From MnTg04 sp036443455 (GTDB lineage Bacteria > Pseudomonadota > Gammaproteobacteria > Steroidobacterales > MnTg04): DNA of 26,524 bases. Both the position numbers and the translations under genes were made by a program. The stretch is taken from the NCBI GenBank assembly GCA_036443455.1, contig JAZFYI010000146.1, forward strand, positions 1 to 26,524, in the 5' to 3' direction. Below the pieces are notes generated by a model. It did no database searches, had not been told where the DNA came from, and saw only the letters and a list, made by a program, of their open reading frames with translations. This document shows positions 1-7,996 of this stretch, in pieces; the first letter of the stretch is position 1, and each line of letters begins with the position of its first letter.

Positions 1-111
1 CGCTGCCAGCAAAAGACCGACGCCCAATTGGGCGGCGAGTATCCCGAACATCGCCCTGGCGGCGCTGAGCGGTTTGCTGGTGCTGCTCACATGCGGAGCA
101 TCGGCGCTCAC
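1..111 (-). CDS. atpI: ATP synthase subunit I (AtpI-like), N-terminal part
   Basis: Only the first 37 codons are present; the gene runs off the left edge. The frame starts at GTG (111-109) with an AGGGGAA ribosome binding site a few bases upstream and reads open to base 1. The N-terminus is polar and then enters a hydrophobic stretch whose pattern (ARAMFGILAAQLGVGLLLAA) resembles the first membrane segment of AtpI, the small membrane protein encoded ahead of atpB that assists assembly of the F0 c-ring and Mg2+ uptake. The position directly downstream of parB on the same strand is where atpI and the atp operon lie in many gammaproteobacteria. Identification rests on this short segment plus context, so it is probable rather than certain. 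The rest of the atp operon should lie beyond the left edge. Confidence 0.7.
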   Translation of the reverse strand, partial: MSADAPHVSSTSKPLSAARAMFGILAAQLGVGLLLAA

Positions 112-255
112 GAATTCCCCTGCTACATCCTCGGACTTCGGCCCGGGCCATGCCCGGGTACATAAAAACGCCACCACCGATGGTCTTTCAATACGGCGTG
201 TGGCGTCCTGTTTGCCCCCAGATTGTCATCTGCCCAGGGGGCGGCTCAAAGCCGC
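112..255 (-). promoter_or_regulatory. Structured 5' leader of atpI
   Basis: This non-coding stretch between the predicted atp transcription start and the atpI GTG holds several inverted repeats: a 6-bp stem GCGGCT/AGCCGC at 241-255 overlapping the start point, a CAGAT/ATCTG stem at 219-232 flanked by C and G runs, and a perfect 7-bp stem CCCGGGC-CAT-GCCCGGG at 142-158. A short T run (about 166-170 on the complementary reading) follows no convincing stem. No gene is visible here. The leader could modulate atp expression or just hold the end of parB transcripts; I cannot tell which. Confidence 0.4.
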
Positions 256-258
256 ACT

Positions 259-287
259 ATTATAGTGGCGACCATTTGGACTGGCAA
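259..287 (-). promoter_or_regulatory. Strong sigma70-like promoter for atpI/atp operon
   Basis: On the minus strand a TTGCCA -35 box (287-282) is followed after exactly 17 bp by a perfect TATAAT -10 box (264-259). It sits between the parB stop and the atpI start and points at atpI. The -10 lies inside a 13-nt inverted repeat (CACTAT-T-ATAGTG, 255-267). Transcription would start near 252, giving a leader of about 140 nt. The promoter is predicted from sequence only. Confidence 0.65.
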
Positions 288-299
288 CAAAACAGTGGT

Positions 300-1157
300 T
301 TATTTGATGTGTTCCAGGATGCCCTCGAGCTCGTCCAGGCTGTTGTAGCTGACCACCAGCTTGCCTTTGCCTTTGGCGCCATGGCTAAGACTGACCTTCG
401 CGCCGAGCTTCTCGCTCAGTTCGGTCTCCAGGCGAGCGATATCCGGGTCGCGGCGCGCCGGTTTGCGGTCTTTTTTGCCGCCGCTGAGCAGGCGGCGCAC
501 CAGGGCCTCGGTTTCCCTGACCGACAGCCCTTTTTTCGCGACCAGCAAACCGACTTCGGTCTGTTGGCGCTGGGTCGGCAAACCCAGCAAGGCCCTGGCG
601 TGACCCATGTCCAGCTCGCGGGCCGCCAGCAGTTTCTTGAGTCGCGCGCCAAGATCGAGCAGCCGCAGCAAATTACTGACCGCCGCCCTGGACCGGCCGA
701 TGGCGTCGGCGGCTTGCTGGTGGGTCATTTCGAACTCGCGGATGAGCCGGTCCAGCGCTTGCGCCTCTTCCAGCGGATTCAGATCCTCGCGCTGGATGTT
801 TTCGATCAGCGCCATGGCGATCGCGGCCTTGTCCGGAATCCGCCGAACGACGGTGGTTATTTCGTGCATACCGGCCATTTGTGCGGCACGCCAACGGCGC
901 TCGCCCGCGACGATCTCGAACTGCTCGCCGTTGCCAAGCGGTCGAACCAGGATCGGCTGCACCAGGCCCTGCGCACGAATCGAATCGGCCAGCTCCTGCA
1001 GCGTGTCCTCGCGCATATCCTGACGCGGCTGGAATGGGCCGGGCCTGATCAGCTCGATCGGCAAGGTACGCAGGCTTTCCCCGTCGCCACCCGCAGGCAC
1101 GGCGCCGCTCAATAACACATCCAGGCCACGGCCTAGCCCCCTGCGTTTCGCCGCCAT
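300..1157 (-). CDS. parB: Chromosome partitioning protein ParB (Spo0J), CTPase clamp
   Basis: ParB binds parS sites, loads as a CTP-dependent sliding clamp and stimulates ParA to segregate the chromosome origin. The 285-residue protein has the expected order: a basic N-terminal ParA-contact motif (KRRGLGRGL, 4-12), the QPR motif of box I (43-45), the CTP-binding box GERRWRA (85-91), ENIQREDLNP (119-128), a helix-turn-helix around 144-168, and a C-terminal dimerisation domain. I chose the ATG at 1157 because AGGAA lies just upstream and MAAKRRGLGRGL is the usual N-terminus; a GTG at 1169 in the same frame would add four residues but has its purine run too close. It lies 49 nt downstream of parA, surely one operon. 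No consensus parS was found in the window. Confidence 0.95.
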   Translation of the reverse strand: MAAKRRGLGRGLDVLLSGAVPAGGDGESLRTLPIELIRPGPFQPRQDMREDTLQELADSIRAQGLVQPILVRPLGNGEQFEIVAGERRWRAAQMAGMHEITTVVRRIPDKAAIAMALIENIQREDLNPLEEAQALDRLIREFEMTHQQAADAIGRSRAAVSNLLRLLDLGARLKKLLAARELDMGHARALLGLPTQRQQTEVGLLVAKKGLSVRETEALVRRLLSGGKKDRKPARRDPDIARLETELSEKLGAKVSLSHGAKGKGKLVVSYNSLDELEGILEHIK

Positions 1158-1206
1158 CAATTCCTGCACCTTGTTTTGCCATTCATCGCCAAAAGTCCTT
1201 TTTTAT

Positions 1207-1998
1207 CTACGCCGTACTCGCCACAGCCTGCTGTTCTTCGTGCCGGCGATTGATTTCCCCGGCCAGCGCCAGGTAAGCCATCGCGCCACGCGATTTCCTG
1301 TCATGGTACAGCACCGGGAGACCGAAACTCGGCGCCTCCGCCAGCCTGATGTTGCGGGGGATCACGGTGCGAAATACCTTATCCTTGAAATGCATGATCA
1401 ATTGCCCGGACACATCGTTCGCCAGGTTGTTGCGCGGGTCGTACATGCAGCGAAGCACGCCCTCGATGCGCAGCTCGGGGTTGACCGTCTCGCGAATCCG
1501 CTCGATGGTCCTGACCAGGCTGGTTAAGCCTTCCAATGCGTAATACTCGCACTGCATCGGGATCAGTACGCTATCGGCGGCCGTCAGCGCGTTGACCGTG
1601 AGCATGTTGATCGATGGCGGACAGTCGATAATGATGTAGTCATAGTCATCGTCAAGCGGTTCCAGCGCCTTGCGCAGTTTCAATTCCCGGCCATATTCAT
1701 TGAGCAGCTGGACCTCGGCGGCGGTCAGGTCCTCGTTGCCCGGCAGGACGTCGAAACGTGCGTCCTCGACATTCAGGATGGCCTCCCTGGCAACGCATTC
1801 ACCCATCAGCACCTCATAGGTTCCCCGCTCCAGCTTGTACTTGTCCACGCCGGCACCCATCGTGGCGTTGCCCTGCGGATCGACATCCACCAGTAAAACG
1901 CGGCGTTTTGTCGCCGCCAGCGACGCGGCCAGGTTGACGGCCGTCGTGGTCTTGCCGACGCCACCCTTCTGATTCGCAATCGCTATGATTCGTGCCAT
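1207..1998 (-). CDS. parA: Chromosome partitioning ATPase ParA (Soj)
   Basis: ParA/Soj is the ATPase that forms nucleoid-bound dimers and moves ParB-parS complexes. The 263-residue protein opens with the deviant Walker A box KGGVGKTT (11-18), followed by the A' motif VDVDPQGN (37-44) and the Walker B region IIIDCPPS (122-129, Asp125). The length and the lack of an N-terminal DNA-binding domain match the chromosomal Soj type rather than the long plasmid type. The ATG at 1998 is chosen because MARIIAIANQKGG is the canonical family start; the frame stays open to 2100 but that extension would overlap the end of rsmG. It follows rsmG by 20 nt and precedes parB, so rsmG-parA-parB is probably one transcript. 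Confidence 0.96.
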   Translation of the reverse strand: MARIIAIANQKGGVGKTTTAVNLAASLAATKRRVLLVDVDPQGNATMGAGVDKYKLERGTYEVLMGECVAREAILNVEDARFDVLPGNEDLTAAEVQLLNEYGRELKLRKALEPLDDDYDYIIIDCPPSINMLTVNALTAADSVLIPMQCEYYALEGLTSLVRTIERIRETVNPELRIEGVLRCMYDPRNNLANDVSGQLIMHFKDKVFRTVIPRNIRLAEAPSFGLPVLYHDRKSRGAMAYLALAGEINRRHEEQQAVASTA

Positions 1999-2018
1999 AT
2001 CCGTTTCGGGTCCTTTGT

Positions 2019-2654
2019 CTATTGCCGTCCGAGAATCAGCAGGTGCCGCTCCGCCGCCAGCCCGGGTATCACCAGTTTTTCCGCGTGCTTCAGGCGCCAT
2101 CCGTTGGGCATTTCGTTCAGCTCGTCCCGGGGCATTTTCCCTTTCATGGCCAGCAAACTACCCCGGTCGGCCAGCAGATTTCCTGCCGCCGCCACAAATT
2201 TGTCCAGGCTGGAAAATGCCCTTGTGGTAATTGTCGAAAATAGAGGCCCCTCGTCTGAGCTCACAAGATAATCCTCAACGCGCCGGTTTTCTACCCGCAC
2301 GTTGGCGAGTCCGAGTTCGACCACGGCCTGGGTCAGAAAACGGCAGCGTTTGGCTGCGCTGTCGAGCAGTACGAAAGACCGGTGCGGTTCAGCGATCGCC
2401 AGCGGGATACCCGGCAATCCTGCACCGGAACCGACATCCAGGATCCGCTCGCCAGCCAGCCATGGCCTGATTGCCAGGCTGTCCAGCAGGTGGGCCGCGA
2501 CCATATCATCGATTTCCCGGACCGCGGTCAGATTGATCGTGCGGTTCCAGTGCCGCAAGAGTTCGAGAAAGCTCAGCAGCTTTTGTTCGGCGCCATCCGG
2601 CAAGGTCTGACCAAGCTCCGCCACTCCATGCCGCAACATTTGCGCAATCGTCAT
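2019..2654 (-). CDS. rsmG: 16S rRNA (guanine527-N7)-methyltransferase RsmG (GidB)
   Basis: RsmG uses S-adenosylmethionine to methylate N7 of G527 in the 530 loop of 16S rRNA; its loss gives low-level streptomycin resistance. The 211 residues match the family length. Visible features are the N-terminal signature WNRTINLTAV (36-45), the SAM-binding motif I ILDVGSGAGLPG (71-82), and LLDSAAKRCRFL (96-107) where the adenosyl moiety is held. The ATG at 2654 overlaps the stop of the upstream thioredoxin/NHL gene by ATGA, so the two are likely translationally coupled. In many bacteria mnmG lies directly upstream of rsmG; here mnmG is about 15.4 kb away on the same strand. Confidence 0.96.
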   Translation of the reverse strand: MTIAQMLRHGVAELGQTLPDGAEQKLLSFLELLRHWNRTINLTAVREIDDMVAAHLLDSLAIRPWLAGERILDVGSGAGLPGIPLAIAEPHRSFVLLDSAAKRCRFLTQAVVELGLANVRVENRRVEDYLVSSDEGPLFSTITTRAFSSLDKFVAAAGNLLADRGSLLAMKGKMPRDELNEMPNGWRLKHAEKLVIPGLAAERHLLILGRQ

Positions 2655-4234
2655 TGTTGGCGCGTTACCTCCAGCAAGCCATCCGGGTCATGCAGCGGAA
2701 AATCCCTGAGTTGCCCGTTTTCGAGGTCAAATATGCGAACGCGGTGATTGTTGGTGTCCGCGATATAAAGATACTGCCCGCCGACGCTCAGACCACCCGG
2801 TTCTTCCAGGCTCGGCTCCCCGGGCGTCAGGCTGACGACCTTCAGGCTATCTGGCTCCAGGCGTTTGATCTTGCTGTTGTAGGTATCCGCGATATAAATC
2901 ACGCCCGCGCTCCAGGCCACGCCGAGCGGGTGCTGCAATTTGACCCCGCGCCCGCGGCCATCGACATCGCCAAAATCGAACAGACCGGTGCCCAGCAGGG
3001 TGTGCAATCTGCCACCGCCGTCGAGGTCCGCGCTGCGGATCGCGCTGGCTTCGCTATCGGCGATATACAGATTCTTGCCATCGGTGGCCAACCCGCTTGG
3101 CTGGTTGAGCCCCGCGGAAAGCAATTTTCCGTCCCTGAGCTGCTCGCGCCGCGAACCGGCAAAGGCTTTTAGCCGGCCACTGACCGGATCGAGGGTCCAG
3201 ACCTGGTGCTGTCCCGCCATCGCAACATAGACGATGTCGCCGATGCGCAACAGGTCCCACGGAGAATTCAATCCGTCGCCAGGACCTGCAAGGTCATCAA
3301 ACATATAGTCTTGCCGGCCGTTTCCGGCGATCGTCGTCACCGTTTTTTGCGCGAGGTCTATCCTGCGTATGGCATGATTTTCCGTATCCGCCAATAACAA
3401 GGTGTCTTTGTCCAGCAAGGTCATGCCCTGTGGCAGACGAAAGCGGGCTTCGCCAAAGCTACCATCGGCGTAGCCGGCCACACCGCTGCCAATAAGCTGT
3501 TGCACCTGCCCGTCCAGACCGGCAACGATAATGCGATGATGCCCGGTATCTGCGATAAACAGGCGGCCATTTTCGGCATCGGCCAGCACTTTTCCGGGGA
3601 AACTCAGCCGGCCTGTCGGCCGCTCCTCGGCTACCAGGCCCAGTTCGGAGCGGTCGATTTCGAATTCATCCGTCAACCCGCCGATAACCGCATCCAGTAA
3701 ATCGTAATTCCCCTCCCCGGATACCTGGCCGACAATGTTGCCGACCGGGTCGATCACGACCAGCGTCGGCCAGGCGCGCACGCCAAAGTCCCTCCAGATC
3801 TCGTGATCCTTATCATTCACGACCGGATGAACAATCTCGTAGCGTTGCACGAATCGCCTGATTCCCGCGGTTTTGGACTCACGTTCGAATTTGGCGGAGT
3901 GCACGCCGATGACCACCAGTTCCTCGGCGTATTTCTTCTCCAGCCGTTTCAGATCGGGGATGATATGCAGGCAGTTGATACACCCATAGGTCCAGAAATC
4001 CAGCAAGATGATTTTGCCATTGAGCTGTTCAACGCTCAGCTCTCGATCGCCGGTGTTCAGCCAATCCATGCCGGAGGGAAACTCAGGCGCCGGGTTGGTG
4101 CCCGCATAGCTTGGCATTTCGTCTGCACTGAGCTGACTGGATTTCTGCCACTGCGAGAAACCCCAGGCCGCCAGCATGGCGACGACGACAAACGCCCCGA
4201 TTGCTGTCAACAGTCTATTTATCACAATGATCAA
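2651..4234 (-). CDS. Membrane-anchored thioredoxin-fold protein with six NHL repeats (NHLRC2-like)
   Basis: The 527-residue protein has three parts. Residues 7-25 form one hydrophobic anchor that would place the rest in the periplasm. Residues about 60-190 are a thioredoxin fold with the redox pair Cys85-Ile-Asn-Cys88 in TYGCINCLHIIPDL and a cis-proline site RAWPT (153-157). From about 210 to the end lie six NHL-type blades, most with the YIADT or LLADT signature, making a beta-propeller. This Trx-plus-NHL order and the CINC motif are those of the NHLRC2 family, whose substrate is not settled. The start is TTG at 4234, supported by GGAGAG seven bases upstream; a GTG three codons later lacks a well-placed site. 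It ends in an ATGA overlap with rsmG and lies 98 nt downstream of prpD. A periplasmic thiol role is inference. Confidence 0.85.
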   Translation of the reverse strand: MIIVINRLLTAIGAFVVVAMLAAWGFSQWQKSSQLSADEMPSYAGTNPAPEFPSGMDWLNTGDRELSVEQLNGKIILLDFWTYGCINCLHIIPDLKRLEKKYAEELVVIGVHSAKFERESKTAGIRRFVQRYEIVHPVVNDKDHEIWRDFGVRAWPTLVVIDPVGNIVGQVSGEGNYDLLDAVIGGLTDEFEIDRSELGLVAEERPTGRLSFPGKVLADAENGRLFIADTGHHRIIVAGLDGQVQQLIGSGVAGYADGSFGEARFRLPQGMTLLDKDTLLLADTENHAIRRIDLAQKTVTTIAGNGRQDYMFDDLAGPGDGLNSPWDLLRIGDIVYVAMAGQHQVWTLDPVSGRLKAFAGSRREQLRDGKLLSAGLNQPSGLATDGKNLYIADSEASAIRSADLDGGGRLHTLLGTGLFDFGDVDGRGRGVKLQHPLGVAWSAGVIYIADTYNSKIKRLEPDSLKVVSLTPGEPSLEEPGGLSVGGQYLYIADTNNHRVRIFDLENGQLRDFPLHDPDGLLEVTRQQ

Positions 4235-4332
4235 GGTATTACTCTCCGCATTTCATCAATAAAACGGGGCGGGACCGGCCTCGCAACAAGCTCCACACGG
4301 CAGCATTTTTCGTCAGCCCGCCGCGGTTCAGT

Positions 4333-5784
4333 TCAAGCCTTGACCATCATCGCCATGAAATCCGACACCGCCATCGCGGACAATCGTTGCGGGTCAGCAA
4401 ACAGCGCATTCAGCGCCTGGCACTGGCCTGCGTCCAGCTGCTCCGCCGCCGAGTGTTCGAATTTCTTCACCAGCACCGGAATACCTTCTGCACGGCGCTT
4501 GCGATGGCCGATGGGGATTTCCACTTCGACCCGCTCGGTTTTACTGCCATCTTTAAAGAAGACCTGCAAAGCGTTGCCAATATGACGCCGCTCAGAATCG
4601 AAATATGAAGTCGTGAAATCCTTGTTTTCTACCACCTCCATGCTGTCTCGCAGAGCATCGACGCGCGGGTCCGCGGCAATATCGTTTTCATAATCGGCCG
4701 CCACCAGCCGGCCGAAGAGCAGCGGAACGGCCACCATGTACTGAATGCAGTGGTCGCGATCCGCCGGGTTATCCAGCGGGCCGGTCTTGTCGATGATGCG
4801 TACGCCGGGTTCCTGGGTTTCAATCACGATTTTCTCGATCTCGTCGAGCCGGTCTCTGACCTGTTCATGCAAAGTCATCGCGCATTCGACCGCGGTTTGC
4901 GCATGGAACTCGGCCGGGAAGGATATCTTGAACAGGATATTCTCCATGACATAGCTGCCGAATTCCTGCGGCAGGCTGAATTCCTTACCCTTGAACAGCA
5001 CGTCGAAATAGCCCCAGCCCGGCGCACTCAGCGCCGATGGGTAACCCATCTCGCCGGTCATCGCCATCAATGACAGGCGCACGCCGCGGCTCGTCGCATC
5101 GCCGGCCGCCCAGCTTTTTCTCGAACCGGTATTGGGCGCATGGCGGTAGGTGCGCAATGCGCCGCCATCGATCCACGCATTGGACAGCGCATCGATGACG
5201 GTGTCCCGATCGCCACCCAGCATGCGCGTTACCACCGCGGTCGTTGCCACCCGCACCAGCAGCACATGATCGAGACCGACCCGGTTGTAACTGTTCTCCA
5301 GCGCCAGCACGCCCTGTATTTCGTGCGCCTTGATCATCGCGGTCAACACGTCATGGATAGTCAGCGGCTCTTTGCCATTTGCCTCGGCCTGGCGGCTCAG
5401 ATAATCGGCCACGGCCAGGATGCCACCGAGGTTGTCCGATGGATGTCCCCATTCGGCCGCCAGCCAGGTGTCGTTGAAGTCCAGCCAGCGGATCAGTGCA
5501 CCGATATTGAACGCCGCCATGACCGGCTCCAGCTCGAAACTCGTCCCGGGCACGCGCGCGCCGCCGGGCAGCGTGGCGCCGGGGACGACGGGCCCAAGCA
5601 ACCTGGTGCAGGCCGGGAATGACAAGGCCTGGAAACCACAGGCCAGGGTATCCATCAGGCAATATCGTGCGGTGTCGTAGGCCAACTCGCTGTCGACCCG
5701 GTAATCACAGACATAGTCCGCGATTTTCGTTAACACCACGTCGGGTTCCGGCCGTTTGGCGGAACGGATATCACTGGAAGACAT
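4333..5784 (-). CDS. prpD: 2-methylcitrate dehydratase PrpD
   Basis: PrpD dehydrates 2-methylcitrate to 2-methylaconitate in the methylcitrate cycle of propionyl-CoA oxidation. The protein is 483 residues, the length I recall for the Escherichia coli enzyme, and blocks characteristic of true PrpD rather than the wider MmgE family are present: IRWLDFNDTWLAAEWGHPSD (about 108-127), ENSYNRVGLDHVLL, YRHAPNTGSRKSWAAGDATS, KISFPAEFHAQTAVE and NPADRDHCIQYMVA. The ATG at 5784 has AGGAG five to six bases upstream. It is the third prp gene of the operon, 58 nt after prpC. The isomer made by PrpD still has to be hydrated to methylisocitrate by an aconitase, and none is encoded here. Confidence 0.96.
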   Translation of the reverse strand: MSSSDIRSAKRPEPDVVLTKIADYVCDYRVDSELAYDTARYCLMDTLACGFQALSFPACTRLLGPVVPGATLPGGARVPGTSFELEPVMAAFNIGALIRWLDFNDTWLAAEWGHPSDNLGGILAVADYLSRQAEANGKEPLTIHDVLTAMIKAHEIQGVLALENSYNRVGLDHVLLVRVATTAVVTRMLGGDRDTVIDALSNAWIDGGALRTYRHAPNTGSRKSWAAGDATSRGVRLSLMAMTGEMGYPSALSAPGWGYFDVLFKGKEFSLPQEFGSYVMENILFKISFPAEFHAQTAVECAMTLHEQVRDRLDEIEKIVIETQEPGVRIIDKTGPLDNPADRDHCIQYMVAVPLLFGRLVAADYENDIAADPRVDALRDSMEVVENKDFTTSYFDSERRHIGNALQVFFKDGSKTERVEVEIPIGHRKRRAEGIPVLVKKFEHSAAEQLDAGQCQALNALFADPQRLSAMAVSDFMAMMVKA

Positions 5785-5805
5785 TTTTGCTCCTGGAGAC
5801 AGCCT

Positions 5806-5818
5806 GGCGGCTACCGCC
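5806..5818. other. Short hairpin in the prpC-prpD intergenic gap
   Basis: A 5-bp stem GGCGG-CTA-CCGCC lies in the 58-nt gap between prpC and prpD. It has no U-run, so it is not a terminator; it might protect or separate segments of the operon mRNA. It is short enough to be chance. Confidence 0.25.
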
Positions 5819-5842
5819 TTGGTGAAATATGCGGGTCAAAAC

Positions 5843-6967
5843 TTAATCACGCTCTTCGACGGGCACCCACTCGCGCAAACCCGGGCCGATGTAATCCGCA
5901 GCCGGGCGAATCAGGCGGTTGTCGGCGCGTTGCTCCATGATATGGGCGGACCAGCCGGTGATGCGCGAACACACGAAGATCGGCGTGAACAGCGGCGTCG
6001 GGATACCCATGAAATGGTAGGCCGTCGCCGAATAAAAATCTGCATTCGGGAACAGTTTCTTTTCATCCCACATCACCTTGTCGATCGCCTCGGACACGGC
6101 AAACAAATGCGTATCGCCGACTTCCTCCGACAATTGCCGCGAGAGTTCCTTGATCACGACGTTACGCGGGTCCGATGTCGTATAGACACGGTGGCCAAAA
6201 CCCATGATTTTCTCTTTCCGCGCGAGCGCCTGATGGATACCCTCGGTAGCCTGTTCTGCGTTCTCAAAGCGCTCGATCAGCGCCATCGCGGCTTCGTTGG
6301 CCCCGCCGTGCAGCGGCCCGCGCAAAGCGCCGATCGCACCGGTTATGGCCGAGTAGAAATCGGACAGCGTCGCGGCGATGACGCGGGCGGTAAAAGTCGA
6401 GGCATTGAACTCGTGTTCCGCGTACAAAATCAGGGAAATATCCAGCACCCGGCGATGGAAATCACTGGGCGGCTTGCCGTGCAGCAGATGCAGGAAATGA
6501 CCGGCGACCGAATTCGCATCGGTTTCTGTGTCGATACGCACGCCATCGGTATGATAGCGGTGCCAGTACATCAGCATCGATGGAAAACAGGCGAGCAAAC
6601 GGTCAGCGACCTCGGCTTGCTTGGAAAAATCCCCTTCGGGCTCGAGGTTTCCCAGCACCGAGCAACCGGTACGCAATACGTCCATCGGGTGCGAATCTGC
6701 GGGCGTGTTCTCGAGGACGTCCGTTAACGCCTTCGGCAAGCCCCGCATGCCTCTGAGTTTGGCCAGGTAAGTGTCGAGCTGCTTCCGGTTTGGCAGATCG
6801 CCATGATGCAAAAGGTAGGCGACTTCCTCGAACGTGGCGTTTTTCGCCATGTCCTCGATGTCGTATCCGCGATAGGTCAGCCCGGCGCCTTCCTTGCCGA
6901 CGGTGGCGATCGCCGTCTCACCGGCGATTATATCGGCCAGGCCGCCAGGGTTTTTCTTTGCACTCAT
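5843..6967 (-). CDS. prpC: 2-methylcitrate synthase PrpC
   Basis: PrpC condenses propionyl-CoA with oxaloacetate to 2-methylcitrate, the entry step of the cycle. The 374-residue protein is a citrate synthase fold of the short, hexamer-lacking type. The catalytic triad is visible: His220 in GPLHGGANE, His259 in MGFGHRVY and Asp310 in FPNADFYSA. The context between prpB and prpD separates it from ordinary citrate synthase GltA. The ATG at 6967 is chosen over the longer open frame (to 7132) because GGAGAG sits six bases upstream and the extension would run through the end of prpB. Its gap to prpB is 31 nt. Some family members also use acetyl-CoA; specificity cannot be read here. Confidence 0.95.
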   Translation of the reverse strand: MSAKKNPGGLADIIAGETAIATVGKEGAGLTYRGYDIEDMAKNATFEEVAYLLHHGDLPNRKQLDTYLAKLRGMRGLPKALTDVLENTPADSHPMDVLRTGCSVLGNLEPEGDFSKQAEVADRLLACFPSMLMYWHRYHTDGVRIDTETDANSVAGHFLHLLHGKPPSDFHRRVLDISLILYAEHEFNASTFTARVIAATLSDFYSAITGAIGALRGPLHGGANEAAMALIERFENAEQATEGIHQALARKEKIMGFGHRVYTTSDPRNVVIKELSRQLSEEVGDTHLFAVSEAIDKVMWDEKKLFPNADFYSATAYHFMGIPTPLFTPIFVCSRITGWSAHIMEQRADNRLIRPAADYIGPGLREWVPVEERD

Positions 6968-6998
6968 TACTTGCTCTCCAATTAGCTTGGTCCCGGGG

Positions 6999-7886
6999 TC
7001 ACGACTTCTCGGCGGCAAACAGTTCGTCCAGCTTGCGCTCGTATTCGTGGTAGTCCAGGACTTCGTACAACTCATCGCGGGTCTGCATAGCGTCGGTGCA
7101 GGATTTTTGCGTGCCTTGTTTACGCAGGACACTGTAAACGTTCTCGGCGGCCTTGCTCATGGCCCGGAACGCGGATAATGGATACAGGGCAAGCTGCACA
7201 CCGGCAGCCGCCAGTTCATCGAGGCCAAACAACGGCGTTTTGCCAAACTCGGTGATGTTGGCCAGCACGGGCACGCCGACTTGCGCTACGAAATCCCGAT
7301 ATTCGTCCAGCTCGGTCAGCGCTTCGGCAAAAATCATATCGGCGCCCGCTTCAACATAGTGCATCGCGCGGTCGATCGCGGCCTGCTGACCTTCCACCGC
7401 GTGGGCATCGGTGCGCGCCATGACTACGAAACGGGGGTCGGGCCGGCCATCCACCGCCGCCTTGATCCGGTCCGCCATTTCGCCGGCCGCGACCAGTTCC
7501 TTGCCTGGCCTGTGGCCACAGCGCTTGGCGCCAACCTGGTCTTCCATGTGCATGCCGGCCGCGCCCGCCACGCACAAATCGTGTGCCGTGCGCGCAATCA
7601 TGAACGCCTGACCCCAACCGGTATCGGCATCGACCAGCAATGGCAATTCGACTGCGCCGCAGATCCTGCGCACATCCTCACAGACGTCGTTTAGGCTGGT
7701 GATACCCAGATCGGGAAAGCCGAAAGAAGCGTTGGCGACACCGGCGCCAGACAGGTAGATCGCTTTAAAACCGGATTTTCTTGCCTGCAATGCGCTAAAC
7801 GCATTGATGGTACCCACGACCTGGAGCGGGCTTTCTTCGCCCATGGCCTGCCAGAGGCGCTCACCCGCTGATTGAATTGTGCTCAT
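6999..7886 (-). CDS. prpB: Methylisocitrate lyase PrpB
   Basis: PrpB cleaves 2-methylisocitrate to pyruvate and succinate, closing the methylcitrate cycle. The 295-residue protein belongs to the isocitrate lyase/PEP mutase superfamily: YLSGAGVA (44-51), the Mg2+-binding DADTGWG (86-92) and the catalytic loop KRCGHRPGK (121-129) with the Cys at 123. The length equals the usual 290-300. The ATG at 7886 is chosen because it gives the family N-terminus and a GGAGA site upstream; the same frame is open to 8000 but that part overlaps acuI. It is the first gene of the prpB-prpC-prpD order. The 110 nt between it and acuI hold a 19-nt palindrome and a possible promoter, so prpBCD may have its own control. 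Confidence 0.96.
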   Translation of the reverse strand: MSTIQSAGERLWQAMGEESPLQVVGTINAFSALQARKSGFKAIYLSGAGVANASFGFPDLGITSLNDVCEDVRRICGAVELPLLVDADTGWGQAFMIARTAHDLCVAGAAGMHMEDQVGAKRCGHRPGKELVAAGEMADRIKAAVDGRPDPRFVVMARTDAHAVEGQQAAIDRAMHYVEAGADMIFAEALTELDEYRDFVAQVGVPVLANITEFGKTPLFGLDELAAAGVQLALYPLSAFRAMSKAAENVYSVLRKQGTQKSCTDAMQTRDELYEVLDYHEYERKLDELFAAEKS

Positions 7887-7908
7887 GCTGTCGTCGTCTC
7901 CGGATGGC

Positions 7909-7927
7909 CGCCGTTGATTCAACGGCG
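7909..7927. promoter_or_regulatory. Perfect 19-nt palindrome upstream of prpB (candidate operator)
   Basis: The sequence CGCCGTTGA-T-TCAACGGCG has two perfect 9-base arms around a single central base. It lies 22 nt upstream of the prpB ATG, in the acuI-prpB gap, and downstream of a weak promoter candidate on the minus strand (TTGGGA, 18 bp, TAACAT, within about 7937-7966). A site between promoter and gene would suit a repressor that senses propionate metabolites. As RNA it could also form a hairpin, but there is no U-run. The regulator is unknown and none is encoded in the window. Confidence 0.5.
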
Positions 7928-7996
7928 TTGCAAAATGGGCGGTTATGTTAGCGCAGCGGAGCGCCGTTTCCCAAATGCAGGGGCACGGCTGGAGAC

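Noticed and set aside
150..1115. Long plus-strand open frame (321 codons)
   Set aside because: It lies antisense over parB, which has all family motifs; the plus-strand translation shows no known domain and is a GC-rich shadow.
5756..6727. Long plus-strand open frame (323 codons)
   Set aside because: Antisense shadow of prpC, whose catalytic residues are intact on the minus strand.
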